A DNA stretch of 35,779 nt from positions 1 to 35,779 of the forward strand of contig UBTA01000109.1 in NCBI GenBank assembly GCA_900468065.1, written 5' to 3'. This DNA comes from Hyphomicrobiales bacterium (lineage in GTDB: Bacteria; Pseudomonadota; Alphaproteobacteria; Rhizobiales; Rhizobiaceae). A model generated the notes under the pieces. The model saw only the letters and a program-made list of their open reading frames with translations, ran no database searches and was not told the DNA's origin. Each line of letters begins with the position of its first letter. Positions within the stretch are counted from its first letter, which is position 1. A program made the translations under genes and the position numbers. Below, piece after piece: positions 26,515 to 34,740 of this stretch.

Positions 26515-27849
26515 ATGATGAGCCAGAAACGCCACGAAACAGGTAGGCCGCAAGCGGCTGCGGCCGTATCAAGGGACAAGGATAGCGCCTCATTTGGGCT
26601 GACCTCGCGCGTTGTCTTCTCCGCGCTTCTTGCCGGTGGCCTGGTGTTTGGCATTGGGGGATGGGCAGCGCAGGCCAAGCTCGCCGGCGCCGTGATCGCG
26701 CAGGGGCAGCTTGTCGTACCAGATCAAGTGAAGACCATCCAACATCGTGACGGCGGCATCGTAGCGTCGATCCCGGTGGCAAACGGTGACAAGGTGATGG
26801 CCGGCGATGTGCTCTTGCGTCTCGACGAGACCCAGACGAAAGTCGAGCTGACGATCATCCAGAGCCAGCTCTCCCAGCTGCGCGCCATGAAGGTGCGGCT
26901 TGAGGCTGAGCGCGACGGCAGCGCTGCGATCCACTTTCTCAGCACCGGCCTTTCCCCCGATGTCGCACGCAGCGAGACCAAGCTGTTTGAAGAAAACCGC
27001 CGCATGATCCTCAATCAGAAACAGCAGATAGAACTGCAGGCCGGTCAGCTGCGGGATCAGATTGCCGGCCTTGGCTCGCAACGTAAGGCCAACGAGGCCG
27101 AAGGAGCCATCGTTACAGCGGAAATTGCCGTGATGGAGAAGCTGGCGGGAAATGGCCTCATCAAGATGGCCGAATTCCGCGACCTGCAGAAACAGGCCGC
27201 GCGTATTGATGGAACCCGCGGAGATATCGACGCTCGCATAGCCGAGGCACAAGGGCAAATAGGTGAGCTCAACGTCAAGCTTCTGTCTATCGATCAGACG
27301 ACCAGGTCGGAGACCCAGAAAGAGATCGTCAACATCGAGGCTAAGCTTGCCGAGCTGAGTGAGCGGGAAGTTGCCGCGCGCGACCGGCTGTCGCGCATGG
27401 AGTTTCGCGCCCCGGTCGACGGTTTCGTCTACGACATGCAGATCCACACGGTCGGTGGCGTTATCGCTCCTGGCGCAACTGTCATGTCCATTGTGCCCAG
27501 GGGTGACGAGATGAAAGTCGAAATCCGCATCGCTCCAGCTGATATCGATCGCGTTGCCGCTGGCCAAAGCGCCCGCATGCGGCTGACCTCCTTCAACCAG
27601 GCGACAACGCCGGAAGTTCAAGGCAGCGTCGAGGTTGTCGCCGGTGCCACAGTCACTGACCGTACGACAGGACAGCCCTACTATCTCGCAACGATCACGA
27701 TGGACCTCGACAACGTCAATCTCGACAACAAAAAACTCATGCCAGGGATGCCCATTGAAGTGTACGTCCAGACGGATGAGCGAGCCGCCTGGTCCTATCT
27801 TGCAAAACCATTCACAGACCAAATGATGAAAGCGTTCAGAGAAGAGTAG
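26515..27849 (+). CDS. HlyD-family membrane fusion protein of the type I secretion system
   Basis: This 444-residue periplasmic adaptor links the ABC transporter to an outer-membrane channel. A short cytoplasmic N-terminus leads to one membrane segment (~32-52). A lipoyl half-motif (VKTIQHRDGGIVASIPVANG, ~76-95) is followed by a long coiled-coil hairpin (~110-290), the second lipoyl half (FRAPVDGFVYDM, ~300) and a beta-barrel/C-terminal domain with VEIRIAPADIDRVAAGQ. Two adjacent ATGs (26515 and 26518) are possible starts. It follows the second RTX gene by 64 bases and ends the secretion cluster. Length and domain order are normal for PrtE/HlyD proteins. Confidence 0.95.
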   Translation: MMSQKRHETGRPQAAAAVSRDKDSASFGLTSRVVFSALLAGGLVFGIGGWAAQAKLAGAVIAQGQLVVPDQVKTIQHRDGGIVASIPVANGDKVMAGDVLLRLDETQTKVELTIIQSQLSQLRAMKVRLEAERDGSAAIHFLSTGLSPDVARSETKLFEENRRMILNQKQQIELQAGQLRDQIAGLGSQRKANEAEGAIVTAEIAVMEKLAGNGLIKMAEFRDLQKQAARIDGTRGDIDARIAEAQGQIGELNVKLLSIDQTTRSETQKEIVNIEAKLAELSEREVAARDRLSRMEFRAPVDGFVYDMQIHTVGGVIAPGATVMSIVPRGDEMKVEIRIAPADIDRVAAGQSARMRLTSFNQATTPEVQGSVEVVAGATVTDRTTGQPYYLATITMDLDNVNLDNKKLMPGMPIEVYVQTDERAAWSYLAKPFTDQMMKAFREE

Positions 27850-27939
27850 GGCGTACCGACGAGGGGGATGAACACCACGCCTTCCGCGTCGCTACTACAT
27901 CTGAGAACACGACAGCAACATAATCGAGTGGAGGAAAAA

Positions 27940-28149
27940 ATGGTGGGCCGAATTCTCTCTGATGACGAAATACAACTGTTAAAACGGGCACTCGCCAGCC
28001 GCTGCGAACACCTCAGTATCGTCCCTGAAGGGTGCGCCGCTCACATTGCCGCAGAGCAGATTTTGGAATTGTTCGACCTTGGTATTACGGATGAACGGAA
28101 ATTGGCCATGGCACCGATTTCCGTCGATACTGGAAGGAGCCGACACTAG
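27940..28149 (+). CDS. small helical conserved protein (69 aa)
   Basis: The start is set at the ATG at 27940 because GAGGAAAAA precedes it directly; an earlier in-frame ATG at 27868 lacks a good site. The product is predicted mostly helical, with no signal or membrane segment. It shows the spaced pattern L-x-x-[DE]-x-x-x-LL-x-x-x-L-x-x-x-C near the start and a [DQ]xGxxD turn near the end. The same pattern occurs in the small protein at 33740-33997, so both may belong to one rhizobial family. It lies 90 bases after the HlyD gene and could be co-transcribed. Function is unknown. Confidence 0.6.
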   Translation: MVGRILSDDEIQLLKRALASRCEHLSIVPEGCAAHIAAEQILELFDLGITDERKLAMAPISVDTGRSRH

Positions 28150-28392
28150 TTGTGCAACAATGGAATGCGTCATCGACTCAGATAATTGGCTTTGAACGTA
28201 AAGGCAGGGCGTTTTGCCGGCAGGTTTCACGATCTCCGTTCCCCATTTGACAACGATGAAATGAACCAGTCGACCATTGCAAGAGTGGGCGCACTGCACC
28301 GCGCGCCCAGCCCCCGCGCTGTCGCGGAAATCGAGCGTCTCCAATGCCGGGCCATCCCTCGACATACCAATGCACGCCCAAGAAAATCCGCG

Positions 28393-29139
28393 TCAATGCC
28401 CCGGGTGCAAAGCGTCGTTCAGATACATGCAGGTCAACATTGTGAAGACATAGGCTTGAATGACCGACATCAGTAGCTCCAGCCCTGTCAGGGCAACAGT
28501 CATCGCAAGTGGTAGGACAGCGCCGATAATTCCCAGGGTTCCAAGGCCTGTCATGGAGGCAACAAAACCCGCGAACACTTTTAGCGTAATGTGCCCCGCC
28601 AGCATCACCGCGAACAACCGGACGGAATGACTGATTGGGCGGGAAATGTATGAAATGACCTCGATGGGAATGATGATCGGGGCGAGAACCATCGGAATGC
28701 CTGCCGGCATGAACAGCCTGAAAAAGCCAAACCCGTGTTTTGATATCCCGTAGAGCGTGACCGTACCGAAGACGATCATTGCCAGCGCGAAGGTCACGAT
28801 GATGTGGCTGGTGACTGTGAACGCAAGGGGAAACATTCCGATCAAGTTGGCCAGGAGGATGAACATGAAAAGCGAGAATACCAGCGGAAAGAACCGCATC
28901 CCGCGTTGGCCCGCGTTCTCCCGCAGAGTTTTTGCAACGAATTCGAAAAGGAGTTCTGAAGCCGATTGCCAGCGGCCAGGCACGAGACGCCGTTTCGCTG
29001 TGCCGATCAAAAGGAACCCGGATGCTAGTACCGCGGTCAGGACCATATAGGCGGAGGCGTTGGTGAAGCTTAGGTCGATACCACGTACTGTCAATTCCAG
29101 AAGTGTCTTGATTTCGAATTGTTCAATCGGACCGGCCAT
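28393..29139 (-). CDS. atpB: F0F1 ATP synthase subunit a, solitary plasmid copy
   Basis: This 248-residue, highly hydrophobic protein resembles the housekeeping alphaproteobacterial subunit a along its length. It has IEQFEI at the start, [20 protein letters not shown] in the middle, and the hallmark helix [17 protein letters not shown] with the essential Arg (E. coli Arg210). [19 protein letters not shown] has the conserved Gln (E. coli Gln252), and the protein ends LNDALHPGH. In F0 this subunit forms the proton half-channels against the c-ring. The Asn four residues after the Arg (LFAN in relatives, E. coli Asn214) is Val here. AAAGGA seven bases upstream supports the ATG. No other atp gene is nearby, so it is an orphan copy of uncertain role. 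Confidence 0.93.
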   Translation of the reverse strand: MAGPIEQFEIKTLLELTVRGIDLSFTNASAYMVLTAVLASGFLLIGTAKRRLVPGRWQSASELLFEFVAKTLRENAGQRGMRFFPLVFSLFMFILLANLIGMFPLAFTVTSHIIVTFALAMIVFGTVTLYGISKHGFGFFRLFMPAGIPMVLAPIIIPIEVISYISRPISHSVRLFAVMLAGHITLKVFAGFVASMTGLGTLGIIGAVLPLAMTVALTGLELLMSVIQAYVFTMLTCMYLNDALHPGH

Positions 29140-29398
29140 TGTTTATCCTTTAGAATAAATCGCGATCGTGCACAGGCCCACGTGCCGACTGAAGGACACG
29201 CAGACACGACCGAGGGGATCGCAAAATTTGATGATGAAGACGGGGGAAGGGGAATTCACGGCTGGACTGCTCTCACGCTGAGATGCGGGGCCGTCCCCAA
29301 ATTTGTCGAGGCGCAGGTCGTCCTGCGCGGGTTTCTGATATCGAGATCGCAAGACGATTGCAAGCCGCCAAAAGGGCTCGAAGTGGGGGATTTGTAGA

Positions 29399-29485
29399 GA
29401 GCTGCACAGCCTTGGTCACTTTAACGCGAAAGCGAGCCCGCCGCCGCTGATAGCGCCGGATCATTTCGACAGAGGCATGGCCGAG
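29399..29485 (-). pseudogene. C-terminal remainder of the tyrosine recombinase with the catalytic Tyr
   Basis: Directly after the TAA and in the same frame the reading LGHASVEMIRRYQRRRARF then RVKVTKAVQL supplies the missing end of the integrase. The conserved His is at 29477-29479 and the Tyr nucleophile at 29450-29452. Only a single base change (C to T) would be needed to create the stop, so the break looks recent. Readthrough or an unusually suppressed stop would restore a full enzyme. Confidence 0.85.
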
Positions 29486-30532
29486 TTACTCCTTGATGTA
29501 TCGTTCATCCGCTTCTGCAGAGGAAGCCAGGCGAGCTCGCAGCGAATGCCCGGAGAATTTTAAGGCGCGGTCAACTTCGTTCAAATCACCGCGAACGCCG
29601 GCGGCCATTGCGGTCCGTTTAACAAGGCGCGCCACTTCCTTGTCGTTCAACCTTTCCGCACCGACTGACTTTCCCTGCCCGATGACGCGCCGGAAGAGGG
29701 GACCACGCACAAGCTTGGCGAACTTGATCCAGGTTTCCATCGCAACGACCGCGCAGGTGGCATCTGAGGAGCCACGCCCGACTTCGACCTCGCGCCATCC
29801 GGTCTTTCCGCGCAAGGTCACCAGAATTCCTTTGTCAAAAATCTCGATCCAGCCACGGCCGTCCTCTGTCTGATCCGCCTTAAAGTCCAGACCAACAATT
29901 TCAGAGCGGCGAAGACCGGCAGCATAGCCGATCAACAGCATGGCGCGGTCACGCATGCCACGCAGGCTGCCACGATCCAAGGTCTCTAGCATGGCGATAA
30001 TGTCGGCAGCCAATACGGCTTCCTTCTGTTTTGGCGGACGGGCATGGGAGTTACGGATACCGGCCATCACCCTGGCGATATGGCGGTCCTTGCGGTCCAG
30101 CGGCATGCCGCGCTGAGCATAGCTCCAGGAAAGCGATGATAGCCGGCGCTCGATCGTCGAAACAGAATTGGCCTTTGCTCCACGCTCGATCGTCCCGGAT
30201 GCACAGGCTGTAATGTAGAGGCCGACGGTCTGCGGATTCGGGGGAAGGGGTGAAAGCCTGGAGCGCCGGCACCAAGCGGAGAAATGCGTCCAGTCGGATG
30301 TATAGGCCTTGCGGGTGTTGGTAGAGCTCGCCGCGTCGACAAAGCCACGCGCCTGATCTGTCAGCTGCTCAAAGTGGGCCCGCACGCGAGGATCGACGTC
30401 AGAAACGGGGGAGTGGGGCCGGCCGCTGTCGACCAGCGGCTGCGAAATATCAGCGTCGGCCCCGATGCTCCCTGGTGGAGCAAACGTTTCCGGGACATGA
30501 TCTCCGCTGTTTTCATCAATCATTTGCGTCAT
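29486..30532 (-). pseudogene. tyrosine recombinase/integrase cut by a nonsense codon before its catalytic Tyr
   Basis: From the ATG at 30532 the frame encodes an N-terminal SAM-like core-binding domain (TRKAYTSDWTHFSAWC, SVSTIERRLSSLSWSYA). The catalytic domain follows, with Arg in GYAAGLRRSEIVGL, a Lys in LRGKTG and HSLRARLASSAEADERYIKE. A TAA (29486-29488) stands where relatives have a Gln in KxQLGHAS. The rest of the gene continues in the same frame without a shift. As read, the protein lacks the last His/Trp-type motif and the nucleophilic Tyr and cannot cleave DNA. GTG at 30559 and ATG at 30523 are alternative starts. Its family often sits on rhizobial plasmids next to accessory DNA. Confidence 0.85.
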
Positions 30533-31127
30533 TTCTCTATAATGACAATCATATCTCACAAGGCAACATTATCGGTCATTTAAGGCAGAAAACGAGCTGC
30601 GCGGTTTTATTCTAATTTATCATAATAACCGCCCATCGGAGCCGCTACGCTATGGCCTCGAATTGTTGATTTCCACTGAGAGCCGATCATCTTGTGGTTT
30701 GGAGGTGGCGCGCATGATAATTGGAAGTCAACAGGAAGATATTTGGGAATCATCCCGCCGACAACTGGAGCCTTCGAGTGGTCGTGTTGAACGGGGTGGG
30801 ATGGCAATTTGGTCCGGTGTGAAGATGACCCGCGCCGGTCAGGTCAAAGACCTTCAGTAACATTTTATCAGAATTCAATTGCAGTGTTCAATGAGAGTGC
30901 TCATGCCGCGCGATTCAGGTTCTGCGTCGGCTCTAACATGCGGAAATAATTTCCCCTTTGCCGATGCTGGCCGGCGGTTCAGATCCCCGTCAAGACCTTT
31001 GCGTTATCGCTAGGTGTCTCAACGGTAGCTGAACGAGTAGAGCATAGTCTCCTCCCGCCGCGTGTTCATACTGCGGGTTGGTGTGATTATGTGTGTTCGA
31101 CCAAGCGGAGGGGGTTAGTGGCGATGC
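30533..31127. other. non-coding stretch with IS21-like end sequence
   Basis: No gene is supportable in this 0.6 kb. It contains an IS21-type terminal sequence at 30664-30732, listed separately. The remainder (30740-31127) shows only short frames without motifs and no clear promoter or RNA structure. Confidence 0.4.
30664..30732 (+). repeat. IS21-like element end with internal inverted repeat
   Basis: TGTTGATTTCCACTGAGAG (30664-30682) resembles the terminal repeats of IS21-family elements. A near-complementary TGGAAGTCAAC (30722-30732) lies 40 bases on, one mismatch from the reverse complement of GTTGATTTCCA. A second, same-orientation copy begins at 35686. No transposase genes accompany this end. 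Confidence 0.5.
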
Positions 31128-31130
31128 CTA

Positions 31131-31475
31131 TTGAAACTGAAAAGCACTGAAAGTCGCCGCGGTCTTTTTGACCGCTTCAGCCTTGCCTGTCCGGGCAGAC
31201 GGCTTTGCTGGAGAAACGTCATCAGCGACTGGAGGCGCCTTCAGCCAACGGATGATCGCATCAAGGGCCGGCCGCAATTGCTTCCTGAGTTCAGCGGTCA
31301 TGTCGTCTTCGATACCGCAGGCCTCTCCGATCGCAGTCCAGTCGAGGTGGCCGTTCAGGATTGGCGGCCGTTTGCGGTAAATGATCAGGCTGGTCAGGTA
31401 AGGGCGGATATTCTCCAGCACCCGCTTCGCGGATATCGGTGCAATACGCACCTCGCAAAATTCCAAAATTTTTCG
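31131..31475 (-). pseudogene. C-terminal fragment of a rhizobial plasmid protein, 5' part lost
   Basis: The minus-strand reading ENIRPYLTSLIIYRKRPPIL then NGHLDWTAIGEACGIEDDMT and AELRKQLRPALDAIIRWLKA has strong protein character. It recalls a segment of large rhizobial plasmid proteins of unknown function that accompany phage-type integrases. The frame ends in a short tail rich in Lys and Ala. Upstream, homology-like character ends at ~31475, where a headless hipA begins on the other strand, so the 5' part was replaced. No function is assigned. Confidence 0.45.
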
Positions 31476-31493
31476 CTGAAAACGACGTGATGA

Positions 31494-32237
31494 AAGATCG
31501 TGCCCTCGTTTCCCGGGGTGTCGGAAAACGAATATGCCAATCTCGCATTGGCTGAAGCGATCGGGATGGAGGTGCCGGAACGCGAACTTGTGGAGCAATC
31601 GGAGTTCGAGGGTATACCAAAGGAATTTGAGACGCTGTCAGATGGAAAGGTCTTGCTCGTCAGACGCTTCGATCGCGGCGCAAACGGCGAGCGCGTCCAT
31701 ATTGAGGATTTTGCGCAGGTATTCGGCGTCTATCCTTCGCGGAAATACGAAGGTGCCGCCTATCATGATGTTGCGGGGGCTCTGAACGTCGCTGTATCGT
31801 CGGCTGCCGCGCTTGAGTTCGTCCGCCGGCTGGCTCTCGCTGCCATCACCGGCAATGGCGACAGGCACTTGAAGAACTGGTCACTGATCTATCGCGAGGC
31901 AGGCGAGAAGCCGCAACTCGCGCCTGTCTACGACGTGCTCTCGACAATCCCTTACATCCCCGCGGATGCCATGGCTCTGTCGCTGGCCGGCGAGCGGTCC
32001 TTCAAGGCGCTGAACGTGCAGCGGTGGAAAGCCTTAGCCAATCGTGCACGGCTGCCGGAAGCGGCCGTGCTTAAAGCGGTAGTCGATACAGTTGAACAGG
32101 CGAACGGATTTTGGTGGTCGCTGCCGGAACGAAAAGTCGTTCCGGCGAAGGTCCTGGAGCGTGTCGATACGCATGTAAGGCTGATGACGCCGATACTTGG
32201 CACGTGCGCGGAGCGAAGCCCTTCTGCCGAGCGGTAG
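31494..32237 (+). pseudogene. HipA-type Ser/Thr kinase toxin, N-terminal ~40% missing
   Basis: The frame begins mid-protein at KIVPSFPGVSENEYANLALA, a segment that in HipA proteins lies around the middle of a ~410-residue chain. It continues with LLVRRFDR, the catalytic-loop-like ITGNGDRHLKNWSLIY and the Mg-binding-type PVYDVLSTIPYIP. The C-terminal ~240 residues look intact. Intact HipA phosphorylates glutamyl-tRNA synthetase or related targets and is paired with the HipB repressor; no hipB or N-terminal domain is present. The nearest possible start is a GTG at 31500. It is most likely inactive, since ATP-binding residues of the N-lobe are lost. Confidence 0.8.
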
Positions 32238-32298
32238 CCTCCCTGTCCTAGCTCGTTCGCCAGTCCTCCTGGCGCGTCTTGGCTCGTGCCAGTAAGTC

Positions 32299-32591
32299 AT
32301 GAGTTTTAAAATTCTGTTGGGGCGGAAGAAGACATCATTGCGATAGCCGAGCAGCGTACCCGTATGTTCGGAGTAGATCGGGCGAAACGCTACCACGATG
32401 AACTTTTCGCGATATTTGATCTGATCGCTGCTAATCCACGCGTCGCACGCGAACGGAATGAGATCGAACCGCACGTCAGAAATCATCCCTTCAAAGCACA
32501 TCTCATCGTCTATCGGGTTGAAGACGATGAGAAAATTTTCGTAGTGCGAATTCGTCATGGGCGTGAAGATTGGGCAAGTACTTCAATTTAG
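32299..32591 (+). pseudogene. ParE-type toxin (RelE/ParE superfamily), frameshifted near its start
   Basis: The long open part from 32364 reads MFGVDRAKRYHDELFAIFDL, then NPRVARERNEIEPHVRNHPF, KAHLIVYRV, IFVVRIRHGREDWAS. It matches the C-terminal four-fifths of ParE toxins, including the conserved RIRHGREDW end. The beginning EEDIIAIAEQRTR lies in this frame, but the natural start MSFKILL (ATG at 32299) is one frame off, so a frameshift near 32310-32320 breaks the gene. Intact ParE proteins poison DNA gyrase. I found no readable ParD antitoxin upstream. Reinitiation at 32364 would give a 75-residue protein lacking the first strand. Confidence 0.75.
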
Positions 32592-32949
32592 CGCGACGGG
32601 TGGAGTTGTCGGGTTTGGTGTGCCTTAGGTTCGAATTGGCTCAAGGCGACCAACGCAGCGGGTCTCGATGTCGTTAGTGGCCCGCCGAGAACATTATGCG
32701 CAATGTTGTCATTGGACACGGGGATCGAAAAGGTGACCGGTTAAGCGTTACCTCCCCTGAGGCGCACGCCGATGCCGCCCTGAATCATTTCACCTGCGTC
32801 CTCAAACACAATGCCGGCCGCTTCGAACGTGAAGCGTACAAGTTTCAAGTTACTTTCGCGCATTTCGCCGAGCGTTCAAAGGCCCGGATTGAGACAGCGC
32901 TTATGGCCGTACGATCAGCCAGTTCGGCTTGTGTCCAGTCCTAGAGGGC
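32592..32949. other. no recognised gene
   Basis: Between the parE remnant and the first LysR-type fragment, only short frames occur with no motif. The second half may be the unreadable middle of the decayed LysR-type gene that ends at 33200. Confidence 0.35.
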
Positions 32950-33200
32950 TCGAGCAGCTCGGCATTGAGCGCAATATCGCCTACTGCTGTGACGACAACT
33001 TCACCCTGATCTCGTTGGTATCGGCTGGCCTCGGCATCGGTTTTTGCCCCCCAATGGACGAGGGATTTCCCCAACCGCAATTTCGAGCTCCGAACGGTGA
33101 GGGGGGTAGATTTTTCAAGATCGGCATGGGCGCTCCATGGAACATGGAGGATCCGACAGCCTCGCGGGACGATATCCTCGACATTGCCCGTCGCTGGTGA
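32950..33200 (+). pseudogene. LysR-type regulator, C-terminal fragment (copy A)
   Basis: The reading TLISLVSAGLGIGFCPPMDE followed by FFKIGMGAPWNMEDPTASRD and DILDIARRW matches the end of the substrate-binding domain of LysR-type regulators (SLVxxGLGIGFAP..W). The helix-turn-helix half is absent. The fragment is within a 384-base segment repeated at 34506-34886. A stop at 33198-33200 ends it. It cannot regulate without its DNA-binding domain. Confidence 0.6.
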
Positions 33201-33372
33201 GGCCGCCGAAGCAGGTGACGACTGAACTCATGCGTCCACGTTAGGCCGGGATATGGGATGCAACTTCGGGGACAGTCGATCCCGATTTCCACCCTCACGG
33301 CGGCGCGAGCTAAATCTCCTGCGGCTGCCCCGGGAACCGAAGTTGCATGCGCGAATGCCACAGCCGTGGCTT
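32989..33372. repeat. 0.38-kb direct repeat, copy A
   Basis: This segment aligns base for base, with scattered mismatches and small gaps, to 34506-34886 in the same orientation. It starts at GTGACGAC, contains the LysR-type tail and a spacer bracketed by ATGCAACTTCGG (33258-33269) and its exact complement (33337-33348), and ends at GTGGCTT. Divergence suggests an old duplication or two independent acquisitions. Confidence 0.75.
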
Positions 33373-33459
33373 AGGCCAGCCATCCGATGCGGTTACGAAG
33401 GGTATTGATACGGCCGAAACGGTTTTCGACGGCCGTAGTGACAAGATCTTGAACATCTT
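33373..33459 (-). pseudogene. short-chain dehydrogenase (SDR) fragment
   Basis: The minus-strand reading DVQDLVTTAVENRFGRINTL then RNRIGWL resembles the VDTAVxxFGRIDxLVNNAG segment of short-chain dehydrogenases. Only about 29 residues are visible and the NNAG motif is altered to RNRIG. It adjoins the repeat copy A. The call is tentative. Confidence 0.35.
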
Positions 33460-33499
33460 AGCTTTTGGAGAGCATTGCATCGAAGAACATGGCCCAGCA

Positions 33500-33690
33500 G
33501 CATCAAGGCTAAGGTGCCCGAGATCCGCTTTGCTCGGCAAAACAGGGATCGAGCCATTGACCTCGGTAACACGCTCATAGCGATCAAATCTCAGCTGCCA
33601 CCGGGGCATTGGCTGCCGCGGATCCAGGATCGATCAGGCATAAGCTACGGGACGGTTGAACGGTATATGCACAGGGGGGGGCGAATGCGT
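33500..33690 (+). pseudogene. DUF3102-like fragment
   Basis: Within a 110-codon frame (33475-33807), residues IDLGNTLIAIKSQLPPGHWL then SGISYGTVERYMH resemble the DUF3102-type pattern of a helical segment with LPHGxFLPW followed by a helix-turn-helix with TAQRYM. The rest of the frame overlaps the real small gene on the other strand and has no similarity. Probably a relic; function in intact relatives is unknown. Confidence 0.35.
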
Positions 33691-33739
33691 GACCATCTGA
33701 CGCCATTGGGTGGGTGCGGCTGCCATACAACTGCGGCTC

Positions 33740-33997
33740 TCATTCTGAGTAGGAAAGCGTTTCTACGAGCCGCTGCAATGCCGGCGGTAGTGAACCGGCG
33801 TCGGTAATGTGCGCCTTGAGCCCGCTTTTGTCAGAATGACCGTCTTGATACCAGTGGATCAATCCGACTGCCACGTCCTGAGCCGCCTTGTCATTGATAT
33901 CTACCGAATTTTCCACGCACCATGCCTCCAGAAAGGTCTGCAAGAGAGCTAGGTCTTCAGGCGCAAGGAACTGGCTGGACGTCACAGTTGAGTGCAT
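33740..33997 (-). CDS. small conserved hypothetical protein (85 aa)
   Basis: The start is taken as the ATG at 33997, with GGAAAGGG about six bases upstream; the frame extends further but without similarity. The product is acidic and helical, with no signal or membrane segment. Its early pattern LAPEDLALLQTFLEAWC and late QDGHSDKSGLK align with LSDDEIQLLKRALASRC and DLGITDERKLA in the 69-residue protein at 27940-28149. Both therefore look like members of a small rhizobial family of unknown function. It is one of the few apparently intact genes in this decayed part of the window. Confidence 0.6.
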   Translation of the reverse strand: MHSTVTSSQFLAPEDLALLQTFLEAWCVENSVDINDKAAQDVAVGLIHWYQDGHSDKSGLKAHITDAGSLPPALQRLVETLSYSE

Positions 33998-34159
33998 GGT
34001 GAACCCTTTCCGTCTTGGACAGGAAATCATTTTGATCGATCGCGATGCAGGGTCCGGCAGCGCATGATTGACCCAATATCGTTTAAACCTTGCGCTAAGC
34101 TTGGAAACGATATCATCGGTAGCGATAAGAGTTCTTCTCAATACCTACTGCGATCCAGA

Positions 34160-34456
34160 TTAGATGGCCTCAGGAGGGCGTGCATCATGGACAGCATCAA
34201 GAGCGAGAAGAGCCGCATTCCTTCCGCCTTGCGAGAGTTTCTCGGTAGTCTTGCGCTTCAACATCCCTGAAGAATGGTGCGTCAGGCGCCAACGGGCAAC
34301 AGCCGTTTCCACATCCTCAAGGCGAGCACGAAAGAACTCTTCGCGATAGTTTTGAGCGTTGATGCGTATTGGGTCGAACTCCCGATGTAGTGCCCTGTCT
34401 AGCGCTGGCGCATCGTCACTGTAGATGATGGCGTGAATGTCAAAGACAAACGGCAC
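34160..34456 (-). pseudogene. T5orf172/GIY-YIG-type domain, C-terminal fragment
   Basis: The reading PFVFDIHAIIYSDDAPALDR followed by ALHREFDPIRINAQNYREEF and FRARLEDVETAV matches the end of the T5orf172 (Mug113) domain, a GIY-YIG-related fold found in phage and mobile-element proteins. The catalytic N-terminal part with the GIY-YIG strands is missing upstream (beyond 34456 homology stops). The remaining 98 residues end in a short low-similarity tail. No function is expected from the fragment. Confidence 0.6.
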
Positions 34457-34489
34457 GCTGGCGTCGCCGAGTTCCCGAACTCGGTCAGC

Positions 34490-34740
34490 GGGATCCAGCC
34501 GAGGCGTTACGACACGTTTGCGCTGATCTCGCTGGTATCGGGCGGCCTCTGCATCGGCTTTGCACCGCGATGGACACGGGATTTCCCAACCGCAATTTCG
34601 AACTTCGAAATGTGAGGGGGGGATTCAAGATCGGCACGGGGGTTGCGTGGAATATTGAGGATTGGATTCGACAACCTCGCGGGACGATATCATCGACATT
34701 GCGCGCTCGCTGGTCAGGCCGTCGAAGCAAGTGCCAACTG
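34490..34740 (+). pseudogene. LysR-type regulator, C-terminal fragment (copy B)
   Basis: The reading FALISLVSGGLCIGFAPRWT, then after a frameshift PNRNFELRNV and FKIGTGVAWNIED matches the same LysR substrate-binding domain end as copy A. It is closer to the family consensus (GFAPxWT), but the frame is broken near 34600. The DNA-binding half is absent. Confidence 0.6.

Noticed and set aside
26590..27822. 410-codon minus-strand open frame opposite the HlyD gene
   Set aside because: Covers nearly the whole HlyD gene in antisense with no motif; a codon-bias shadow.
28150..28392. Possible atpE or other atp gene next to atpB
   Set aside because: No frame on either strand shows subunit c, b or i features; the interval appears non-coding.
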